From a virus, in IMG/VR virus record IMGVR_UViG_3300021961_000573, positions 1 through 25,566 of that record: 25,566 bases of DNA. One strand, given 5' to 3'. The position numbers and the translations under genes are program-made. This document shows, one piece after another, positions 7,153 through 14,579 of this stretch (position 1 is its first letter; every line of letters starts with the position of its first letter). The notes under the pieces were generated by a model. The model was not told the DNA's origin. It was given only the letters and a program-made list of their open reading frames with translations, and searched no databases.

Positions 7153-9026
7153 TGGCAATAAAAAGTTCACTATTAAATGTTTCTGATTTAGATTTCGAAA
7201 AAATCGCTTCAAATCTAAAAGTTTATCTCAAAGGACAAGATAAATTTAAAGATTATAACTTTGAAGGATCCACAATGTCATTGTTGATCGATCTTTTAGC
7301 ATATGCATCTCATATAAGCGCCTTCAATACAAACTTGGCAGCTTCAGAAATGTTTTTAGACTCAGCACAAATAAGAAAAAATGTTGTATCAAGAGCAAAA
7401 GATTTAGGTTTTGTACCTGCATCTGAAACATCTTCTATAGCAAAGGTTGAACTTATTATGTCAGATGTTAGAAATCCAGATGGCACATATCCAACTGCAA
7501 CAGAGATGACTATCTTGAGAGGGTCAATATTCTCAACAGTGTTTGATCGTTTAAATGTACAATTTGTTGTAACAAACTCAGTTAAACCAATTCAAAATGG
7601 TAATGAATATAGATATGAAAATATAGAAATTGCACAAGGCACTTATGTTACTGATACATTCATCAATGATTTACAAGTTAAGAACTCTAAGTTTGTAATA
7701 TCAAATGAGAGAGTTGACAGATCAACTTTAACAGTTGCAGTTACTTCAAATGGTGTTACAGAAACATACAATCTTTCAACAGATGTATCAACCATTACTA
7801 CAACTTCTAAAGTATACTACACACAAGAAAATGAAGAAGGTTTCATAGAGATTTATTTTGGTGATGGTATTCTAGGCAAACAACTATTAGATGGTGATCA
7901 AATTGATGTCACATATATTGTTGTTGATAAAGAACATGCAAATGGCGCTAATATCTTTTCATTGTTGACTTCTATTAATGGTTTCTCATCATCTACAGTT
8001 ATCACAAAACAAAAAGCAACAGGTGGTGGCGAAAGAGAATCTATAGAGTCTATTAAGTTTAAAGCAAACAAATTCTTCACTTCTCAAAACAGACTTGTGA
8101 CACTTAACGACTATAAAGCGAAAGTGACAGAGTATTATCCAAATGCTGATGCTGTTGCTGTTTGGGGTGGAGAAGATAACGATCCACCAGAATATGGAAA
8201 AGTTTTTCTTGCAATCAAACCAGCAAATGCAGATTATTTAACTGTAGAAGAAAAAAGAGTTATAACACAGAATTTAAGAAAACTTAACATGTTAACAGTC
8301 AGACCTACAATTATTGATCCAGAAATTATCAAGATATTGGTCTCAACAACATTCAAATACAACCCAAATCAAACACAATTAACATTAGGTGAGATTGAAA
8401 CTTTAGTTTCAAACTCTATTATAGATTTTGATAAAAATAATCTAAACAACTTTGATGCAATCTTTAGACATTCAAAATTAGTGAGAGCAATTGATGATGC
8501 TAATTCTTCAATTCTTTCAAACATAACTAATATCAGATTAAGAAAACAAGAAGATATGTCTACAAATATAGGTCAATCAAAAGGTTTCTCAGTTGAGTTT
8601 GGTAACAGTCTTTACAATCCTCATTCAGGTCACAGTGGTGCAACTGGAGGAATTTTATCAACAACAGGTTTCTTATTAGATGGTGATACTAGTTCATACT
8701 ATTTTGATGATGATGGCATGGGTAACATTAGACGATACAAGTTATCAGCATCTACAAGAATATATACAGATTCACAGGCGGGTACAATAAATTACTCGAC
8801 TGGAAAACTAACAATTGATGCATTGACAATTGCTTCTACAGCAAACAGCAATACATCTATTGACTTTACCGTGATACCGAATAGTTATGATGTGGTAGCA
8901 ACTAGAGGTTCTCTAATTGATATCTCTTCTGAAAATATATCGGTTAAGGGTGAAGTAGACACCATCGCAAGTGGTGAGTCTAGTGCAGGTGTAGGATTCA
9001 ATTCAACACCTTCAACTAGTTACTAG
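7152..9026 (+). CDS. gp6: Baseplate wedge protein gp6
   Basis: The 624-aa product is the baseplate J-family wedge protein that forms the inner ring (T4 gp6 is 660 aa). Typical features are the N-terminal FEGSTMSLLIDLLAYASHISAFNTNLAASEMFLDSA stretch (residues ~37-72), the QIRKNVVSRAKDLGF helix (residues ~73-87), the central EIYFGDGILGKQLLDGDQIDVTYI strand set (residues ~234-257) and NRLVTLNDYKAKVTEYYPNADAV near residue 315. The last ~130 residues are Ser/Gly/Thr-rich (SGHSGATGG) and beta-predicted; they look like a marine-phage extension rather than the T4 dimerisation end. It is coupled to gp25 by TAATG. A 71-base gap with a structured leader follows. Confidence 0.92.
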   Translation: MAIKSSLLNVSDLDFEKIASNLKVYLKGQDKFKDYNFEGSTMSLLIDLLAYASHISAFNTNLAASEMFLDSAQIRKNVVSRAKDLGFVPASETSSIAKVELIMSDVRNPDGTYPTATEMTILRGSIFSTVFDRLNVQFVVTNSVKPIQNGNEYRYENIEIAQGTYVTDTFINDLQVKNSKFVISNERVDRSTLTVAVTSNGVTETYNLSTDVSTITTTSKVYYTQENEEGFIEIYFGDGILGKQLLDGDQIDVTYIVVDKEHANGANIFSLLTSINGFSSSTVITKQKATGGGERESIESIKFKANKFFTSQNRLVTLNDYKAKVTEYYPNADAVAVWGGEDNDPPEYGKVFLAIKPANADYLTVEEKRVITQNLRKLNMLTVRPTIIDPEIIKILVSTTFKYNPNQTQLTLGEIETLVSNSIIDFDKNNLNNFDAIFRHSKLVRAIDDANSSILSNITNIRLRKQEDMSTNIGQSKGFSVEFGNSLYNPHSGHSGATGGILSTTGFLLDGDTSSYYFDDDGMGNIRRYKLSASTRIYTDSQAGTINYSTGKLTIDALTIASTANSNTSIDFTVIPNSYDVVATRGSLIDISSENISVKGEVDTIASGESSAGVGFNSTPSTSY

Positions 9027-9097
9027 TTATGTGTAAGTGATCGTGAGTCCCACGAGTAGTTTCCCATTTATTTGGATTATATTGGAGGATATAAAAA
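9027..9097 (+). promoter_or_regulatory. Leader of the 157-aa gene: small hairpin and strong ribosome site
   Basis: This is the longest gap inside the baseplate cluster. It holds a 5-bp hairpin (TCGTG 9041-9045, loop AGTCC, CACGA 9051-9055), an AAGTGA just before it, and a strong GGAGG (9084-9088) 9 nt before ATG 9098. I find no TATAAATA, so the gene is probably read from the gp25 promoter and translated efficiently from its own site. The hairpin is too weak, and has no T-run, to be a terminator. Confidence 0.5.
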
Positions 9098-9571
9098 ATG
9101 GCAGATAAAAAAATAAGTGCATTAACAGCAGTAGCAGATTCAGACATAGGTGCTGATGATCTTCTACATATTGTTGACAATCCTGGTGGCACGCCAGTAA
9201 ACAAAAAAATGACCATTGGTCAGTTGTTCGAGAATATCCCAACTCACCTTGCAGTTGACGATATAGCATCACTAACAGCAACCGCTTCAAACTTAGCATC
9301 TACATTTGCTACAGCATTTGATGGCGGTTCTTTCAGTGCTAACACATCTTTTACATTAGATGATGGTACCGACACTGGTCAAATTAAAGTGATGTACATG
9401 AGTTCATTTCACGGGTCTTCATACCAAGCACAAGTGACAGTATCATCATGGGGTTATTCTTCAACTACTTCAAACCAATTAGTATTTGATGCTTTAGGTG
9501 AAGCAGTCATTCTATTCTGGAATGGTTCAAACTGGTTCCCAATTGGTTCAGTTGGAGTAACTATTAGTTAA
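9098..9571 (+). CDS. Small virion structural protein with DKKISALTA N-terminus
   Basis: The 157-aa product starts MADKKISALTAVADSDIGADDLLHIVDNPGG, a fold-initiating segment common at the N-termini of tail-fibre and other virion-surface proteins of marine phages, followed by NKKMTIGQLFE. The rest (residues ~55-157) is Ser/Thr/Gly-rich and beta-stranded, ending with FWNGSNWFPIGSVGVTIS. No enzyme motif is present. A strong ribosome site at 9084-9088 suggests high expression compared with its coupled neighbours. The next gene starts two bases after the stop. Its position between gp6 and the large wedge protein suggests a baseplate decoration or short-fibre part. The family type is recognised from the N-terminus; the exact role is inference. 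Confidence 0.8.
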   Translation: MADKKISALTAVADSDIGADDLLHIVDNPGGTPVNKKMTIGQLFENIPTHLAVDDIASLTATASNLASTFATAFDGGSFSANTSFTLDDGTDTGQIKVMYMSSFHGSSYQAQVTVSSWGYSSTTSNQLVFDALGEAVILFWNGSNWFPIGSVGVTIS

Positions 9572-9573
9572 TC

Positions 9574-12500
9574 ATGTCACACGAAAAATATGTCATAGAT
9601 AGCTTGTCGCAAAGATTGCCAGGTCTTCTACCTGAATTTATCAGAGAAGAAGCACCAGTCTTTGAACAGTTTCTAAAAGCATATTTTGAGTACTTAGAAC
9701 ATGAGATTTTAACATTAGAATCTCAAAGTGATATTGATGGCGTACTATTAGAAGACGGCGATGGTTCTATATTATTAGAACCATCGACTGTTTTACCTGA
9801 TCCAGATGCAGAAAATTCTAAGTTAGTTTTTGAAAGAACTGCAACAAATTCAAATTCAAATGCAGATCCTTTTAAACCAGGCGAATACATTTATGGAAAA
9901 ACAAATGGTTCAGTCGCAAAGATTGATCTTGTAAATGGCAACACACTTTTCATAACAAGTATTTCAGGAATAGGTTTCTCAAACGGAGAAATCGTTGAAG
10001 GTAGAGACGGTGGTCAGACTGGTACTGTTTCAACTTACAAACAAAACACAATTGTTGCCAATAATAGATTATTGGATATGGGAGATATCGACCATACTTC
10101 AGAAGAATTTATACAATATTTTCAAAAAGATTTTGTACCGTCATTAGACTTAACTAATGTACCAAACAAAAGACTAGCAATCAAACACATCAAAGAACTT
10201 TATCAAACAAAAGGCACAGAAGAGTCAGTTAAGTTCTTAATGAGAATACTTTTCGGAGAAGATTCTGAACTTAGATACCCTATAAACGAAACAATATTTG
10301 TATCGGACTCAGAATATAGGGAACAACGAAGACTTGTTGTAGTGATGGACAAAGATACATTACCACAAGCAACAGACAAAATTACAAAATTTGATACAGA
10401 CGGAAAAACTGTATTAGCACAATCAATTGTTGAAAATGTATATGTAGAAGATGTTGCATCATACACATATTCAATTCATATAAAGAACAATCATTACGGA
10501 ACATTCTCAGATGGAGATGCCGTAACATTTTTAGATAGAGACGACAAAACAACATTCACTGGTACTATCAAAGGTATTATATCAGATATCAATTTTAACA
10601 ACTCATCTGTTTATGTCGAACATGATGATGATGGTGTTATTCTTTTAGAAGATGGCGCTGGTCTTACATTAGAGACTTCTTCAACAGGTTCAATGTATCT
10701 TTTAAATGATAAGATACATTTTAGTGGTGCTAAAGGTGATAATGATGTTGTTAAGTCAGAGTCAGTAGTTGACGGACTCACTTATGGACCTATAACTCAC
10801 ATTTATATTGAAGATGATGGTCAAGATTATGATGCAGGTGATCTAATTGTATTTGAAGATAATCTACAATCAGGTGGTGCAGAAGCAGTAATTGGTTCTG
10901 TAGGCGATGAACTTCTTTTAGAAAACATAGTCGCATGGGGACAATTTGAAGTCACTGCAAGCGCTGGTCAAACATTGTTCAATGGTGTAGACGATAACGG
11001 CAACAGAATATTCTTTAATGATAACATAGTCAGAGTCTTTGTAGATGGACTAGAAAAAACTAGAACAACAGATTTCACATTTCAAAACGATAGAATCACA
11101 TTTTTAACTCCGTTATCAGGCGGTGAGTTGGTTGAAATCTATACATCATTTAATAGATTGATGTATGAAGATGGTACTCTTATCAACCAAGAAACAACAG
11201 TTGGTAATATTAGATCAATACAAATCAATGATGGTGGTTGGTACAATAGTGTACCAAGAGTATATCCTGGCGGTTACATTTACTTTGATGACATAACAGG
11301 TTTCCAAGAAGGTGAAGTTGTTACAGGAACAAACTCATCTGCAACTGCAACTATTTTAAGACTTGAATCAAAGAAAAATAGAATCGTTGTTAAAAGAGAG
11401 TCAACAGACACAGGTGTGTTTATTGACGGAGAACAAATTACAGGTGGTACATCAAATACACAAAAATTAAATAAGAATACAACTGTTTCATCAGGAACAG
11501 GCGCTAAGATATTTGCATATGGTGAAAACATTGGTGGTGTTCAATCTATCAATGTACAAGATCAAGGTTACAACTTCAGTAGTGATGGTGTATTATCATC
11601 ATCATCTTTTGTGCCAATGTTGATTAAAACACCAACTGCAAATTTGACAAGAGATATAACACTTACAGGTAATATCTCAGGTGCAACTGCTACAGTTGTG
11701 TCTTATGATGCAGATAGACACATATTAACTGTTAAAAATTTAGATGGTTGGTTCTTAGATAACGAAACTGTTTCTTACAATAATGTAGATAAATTTGATG
11801 TAATTAAATTTGATCCGTTCACTGGCCGTGGTACACGAGCTGGTGAAGGCATTATGCAAAAACAATTCTTAGATGTTAAATCTTTCCTTGATGAAGATGC
11901 ATCTAATATACATGATGGTAGATACTATCAAACACATTCGTATGTTGTTAAAGTTGGTGAATCTATCAACAAATGGAGAGGTGCATTAAAAGACTTAATT
12001 CACCCAGCAGGTCATATATTCTTCGGTGAAGTTGCAATTAAAAATGAAATAAATGCATCTATCGTAGAAACTAAATTTAGACCTACAATCATAATTGGTT
12101 TAGAAGTTGTACCTTATGTAGTCAATGCATTTACAAACTCAATGAGAGAGGTTGAAATTTACACGAATGCAGATGAGATGAATACACCATTGATTGTATT
12201 GAGAGATGCAGGTGTTCCTTCTATCTTTAGAACAACTCCTTTTACAGAGTTTGGTGATTCATCACATAGAAATAGACACTTAAACATTCATATCATTAAT
12301 ACCTTTGCAAGTACAACTACACTTACAGGAACAAGACTACAAGGTGGTAATGGAACAGTTACATCTTTATCACTTGAATCAGCAGACAATGGTTGGTTAT
12401 CAATTGAAACAGAAAGAAGACCTGCAAGACATGGTAAAGTTTACACATCATATGATTTGATAGATGAACAACTTTTACTTGAAGATGGTGGTCTTATAGA

Positions 12501-13041
12501 ATTAGAAGAAGAAGTATCTGTATTGAGAATGGAACCTTCAAAAGATGCAAGAGTCAAGGGTGATTTTGGTGATACATTCATACTAGAGTCAGGTGAGACA
12601 CTTCAATTAGAATCTGCAACAACAGACGAACCAGTTCATTACTTCACAACAGAAAGATCAATCGAACTTAAAGACAAATACTTCTTATATGAAGATGGAA
12701 ACAGAATCATCTTTGAAGATGGCGATGCAATCTCAGACGAGGATGCAGGTAGCCACAGTTATACTTCTTTTGTTCCATTAGGGTCAACTTATAGAACAAT
12801 AAATACAATATCAAGTCAACAGACTTACAAAATCTCCTATTACTTGAGAGATGAAACAGATGAAGATGGTTTGTTACTTGAAGATGGTACAGGTAATGTT
12901 CTAAGTGAAGAATCACAACCTGAAGGAATTAGAATATCTGATATGGAATACTATCTACCAAAAATGTATGTTGCAGATTTACCTCTGCACGAAAGAAGAC
13001 GAACAAATTTAACATTTAATGCTTACATAAAGTCAGCATAG
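9574..13041 (+). CDS. Large baseplate wedge protein (gp7/VrlC-like)
   Basis: The 1155-aa product lies where T4-like marine phages carry a VrlC/gp7-type wedge protein (T4 gp7 is 1032 aa). The N-terminal ~230 residues are the best-conserved part: LPEFIREEAPVFEQFLKAYFEYLEHE (residues ~18-43) and LYQTKGTEESVKFLMRILFGE (residues ~209-229), then YPINETIF. The remainder is a string of beta modules: three FxxGExVxG-type modules (near 9874, 11286 and 11655), one GQTLFNG-type module (~10960-11150), and six LLEDG-type repeats. A conserved segment KWRGALKDLIHPAGHIFFGE (residues ~799-818) precedes the C-terminal third. No catalytic motif is visible. It probably spans the wedge and connects hub to periphery. 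Gp7 equivalence is inferred from size and order. Confidence 0.8.
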   Translation: MSHEKYVIDSLSQRLPGLLPEFIREEAPVFEQFLKAYFEYLEHEILTLESQSDIDGVLLEDGDGSILLEPSTVLPDPDAENSKLVFERTATNSNSNADPFKPGEYIYGKTNGSVAKIDLVNGNTLFITSISGIGFSNGEIVEGRDGGQTGTVSTYKQNTIVANNRLLDMGDIDHTSEEFIQYFQKDFVPSLDLTNVPNKRLAIKHIKELYQTKGTEESVKFLMRILFGEDSELRYPINETIFVSDSEYREQRRLVVVMDKDTLPQATDKITKFDTDGKTVLAQSIVENVYVEDVASYTYSIHIKNNHYGTFSDGDAVTFLDRDDKTTFTGTIKGIISDINFNNSSVYVEHDDDGVILLEDGAGLTLETSSTGSMYLLNDKIHFSGAKGDNDVVKSESVVDGLTYGPITHIYIEDDGQDYDAGDLIVFEDNLQSGGAEAVIGSVGDELLLENIVAWGQFEVTASAGQTLFNGVDDNGNRIFFNDNIVRVFVDGLEKTRTTDFTFQNDRITFLTPLSGGELVEIYTSFNRLMYEDGTLINQETTVGNIRSIQINDGGWYNSVPRVYPGGYIYFDDITGFQEGEVVTGTNSSATATILRLESKKNRIVVKRESTDTGVFIDGEQITGGTSNTQKLNKNTTVSSGTGAKIFAYGENIGGVQSINVQDQGYNFSSDGVLSSSSFVPMLIKTPTANLTRDITLTGNISGATATVVSYDADRHILTVKNLDGWFLDNETVSYNNVDKFDVIKFDPFTGRGTRAGEGIMQKQFLDVKSFLDEDASNIHDGRYYQTHSYVVKVGESINKWRGALKDLIHPAGHIFFGEVAIKNEINASIVETKFRPTIIIGLEVVPYVVNAFTNSMREVEIYTNADEMNTPLIVLRDAGVPSIFRTTPFTEFGDSSHRNRHLNIHIINTFASTTTLTGTRLQGGNGTVTSLSLESADNGWLSIETERRPARHGKVYTSYDLIDEQLLLEDGGLIELEEEVSVLRMEPSKDARVKGDFGDTFILESGETLQLESATTDEPVHYFTTERSIELKDKYFLYEDGNRIIFEDGDAISDEDAGSHSYTSFVPLGSTYRTINTISSQQTYKISYYLRDETDEDGLLLEDGTGNVLSEESQPEGIRISDMEYYLPKMYVADLPLHERRRTNLTFNAYIKSA
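9759..9786 (+). repeat. Perfect 11-bp inverted repeat inside the large wedge gene
   Basis: CGATGGTTCTA (9759-9769) is followed by the 6-nt loop TATTAT and the exact complement TAGAACCATCG (9776-9786). It encodes part of the first LLEDG-type repeat, ~185 nt into the gene. There is no T-run after it. It could be a chance product of the GAT/GGT/TCT and TTA/GAA codons or an mRNA structure. Confidence 0.6.
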
Positions 13042-13042
13042 T

Positions 13043-13050
13043 TATAAATA
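13043..13050 (+). promoter_or_regulatory. T4-type late promoter, upstream copy of a tandem pair
   Basis: An exact TATAAATA starts two bases after the stop codon of the large wedge gene. Predicted initiation is near 13056, inside the second box. Confidence 0.75.
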
Positions 13051-13053
13051 GTA

Positions 13054-13061
13054 TATAAATA
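13054..13061 (+). promoter_or_regulatory. T4-type late promoter, downstream copy of a tandem pair
   Basis: A second exact TATAAATA lies 11 bases (one helical turn) after the first. Predicted initiation is near 13067, leaving a 14-nt leader that is mostly the ribosome site AGGAG (13067-13071), 9 nt from ATG 13081. The pair and the strong ribosome site suggest high expression of gp8. Confidence 0.78.
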
Positions 13062-13080
13062 ATCTGAGGAGATTAAAAAA

Positions 13081-14541
13081 ATGGCAGCAATTATAACAGA
13101 AAAGTTTAGAGTACACAACGCTAAACAATTTAAAGAAGATTTTGGTGAATCCGCATCATCATCTTATATTTTCATAGGAAGACCATGGGCATGGACAGAC
13201 GATAATAATCCACCCTCACCTGCAAACGGTATTGGTGAAGAAGTAGATGCATGGTCAGACATGATCGCAATGAAGAAGGTTTCTTCTTCAGATGTATCAC
13301 ATGGTTTAACAAGATACGACTGGACTTCAGGAACAACTTATGACGAGTATGCACATGATTACTCATCATCAAATACTACACCTGCTACAGCACAAAACAG
13401 TTTGTTTGATGGAAGATTTTATGTCATAACAGACGAGTATAATGTTTACAAGTGTATCAGAACAGGTAGAGATGCAAGTGGCGCTGTAGTCGCTTCAGAT
13501 GTAAAACCAACAGGTACAAGTTCAACATCTATTGTTACAACCTCAGATTCAAATGCTGCCTCAGGTCGTGGTTATCAATGGAAATACATGTATACAATAT
13601 CTGCCTCAGACACAATCAAATTTGTAACTAACGACTTCATTCCAGTAAAAACACTTGGTGCTCAAACCGAAATAGACGGAACAGGAACAAGTGGTGGAAT
13701 GGGTTCATCTGCAACCGATGATGGTTCTTCTCAATGGGATGTTGAAAATGACGCCGTTGACGGTGCAATCTATCATATAAGAGTAGATGCTGGTGGTTCA
13801 GGTTATAATGACGGTTCATACACTTCAGTCGCAATTGACGGAGATGGTTCGAGTGGTGCATGTACAGTTGTGGTGGCATCAGGTGCAGTTTCTTATGTAA
13901 CAGTAACAACAGTAGGTTCTGGTTATAAAAGAGCATCAGTTGACATTGCAGGCATAACAGGTATCGGTTCAGGTTCAAATGCAGTTGTAACACCTATCAT
14001 TTCACCAATTATTGGTCATGGTGCAGATCCAGTACAAGAACTTGGTGGTAACTATGTAATCGTAAACTCAAGACTTGAGTTTGCAGAAGGTTCAGGTGAC
14101 TTCCCAACAGATAACGATTTCAGAAGAATTGGTATCGTTCAAGATCCATTTACAGTAGGTACAACAACAGTTGCAACAGCAACAACATTATCTGCTTACA
14201 AAAAAATGACATTATCTTCCGTTTCAGGTTTATCAGTTGATGATATAATCTTAGATGCTTCATCTGATGGTGCTGGTGTTGCAGTAGGAAGAATTCTATC
14301 AATAACAGGTAGTGTAGTTTCTTATATTCCAGTTGCAAATAGTGAAGGTGGTTATGCCGACTTCGCAGCTGCTGATACAGTTTATAAGGGTGGTTCATCA
14401 ATTGGTACAGTATCTTCAGTTGACGCTAATTTCCCAGAAGTTGAAAAATATTCTGGTCAAATTATGTACATTGAAAATAGAGGTGCAGTATCAAGAGCTG
14501 CTGACCAAATTGAAGATATTAAGTTAATTATTGAAATGTAA
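13081..14541 (+). CDS. gp8: Baseplate wedge protein gp8
   Basis: The 486-aa product is recognisable as marine gp8 from its N-terminus: ITEKFRVHNAKQFKEDF, then YIFIGRPWAWTDDNNPP (residues ~30-46), DAWSDMIAMKKVSSSDVSHG and YDWTSGTTYDEYAHDYS. YNVYKCIRTGRDASG and GYQWKYMYTISASD near residue 165 follow. T4 gp8 is 334 aa. The extra length is C-terminal beta material: two GSGY segments (residues ~238 and ~279), then a module with LSVDDIILDASSDGAGVAVGRI and a repeat-like AAADTVYKGGSSIGTV. The gene has its own tandem late promoters and an intrinsic terminator, so it forms a separate unit. Identity is confident; the role of the C-terminal extension is not known. Confidence 0.87.
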   Translation: MAAIITEKFRVHNAKQFKEDFGESASSSYIFIGRPWAWTDDNNPPSPANGIGEEVDAWSDMIAMKKVSSSDVSHGLTRYDWTSGTTYDEYAHDYSSSNTTPATAQNSLFDGRFYVITDEYNVYKCIRTGRDASGAVVASDVKPTGTSSTSIVTTSDSNAASGRGYQWKYMYTISASDTIKFVTNDFIPVKTLGAQTEIDGTGTSGGMGSSATDDGSSQWDVENDAVDGAIYHIRVDAGGSGYNDGSYTSVAIDGDGSSGACTVVVASGAVSYVTVTTVGSGYKRASVDIAGITGIGSGSNAVVTPIISPIIGHGADPVQELGGNYVIVNSRLEFAEGSGDFPTDNDFRRIGIVQDPFTVGTTTVATATTLSAYKKMTLSSVSGLSVDDIILDASSDGAGVAVGRILSITGSVVSYIPVANSEGGYADFAAADTVYKGGSSIGTVSSVDANFPEVEKYSGQIMYIENRGAVSRAADQIEDIKLIIEM

Positions 14542-14544
14542 TTT

Positions 14545-14564
14545 AAGGGGATTTATCCCCTTTT
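14545..14564 (+). terminator. Intrinsic terminator after gp8
   Basis: AAGGGG (14545-14550), loop ATTTAT, CCCCTT (14557-14562) and two further T form a GC-rich hairpin that stands out in AT-rich DNA, starting three bases after the gp8 stop. The T-run is short (four, two of them in the stem), so termination may be partial, letting some transcription reach the next gene. Confidence 0.72.
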
Positions 14565-14572
14565 AAAAAGAG

Positions 14573-14577
14573 AAGGA
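14573..14577 (+). promoter_or_regulatory. Ribosome binding site of the 2203-aa gene
   Basis: AAGGA lies just 3' of the terminator hairpin, with 2 nt before ATG 14580. This is short spacing. No late-promoter box lies between terminator and gene, so its mRNA must come from read-through or from an unrecognised promoter. Confidence 0.5.
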
Positions 14578-14579
14578 AT

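Noticed and set aside
13637-13993. Minus-strand open frame rich in His, Leu and Gln
   Set aside because: It lies opposite gp8; its composition is what the complement of Ser/Thr/Gly-rich codons gives, and no start signals are present.
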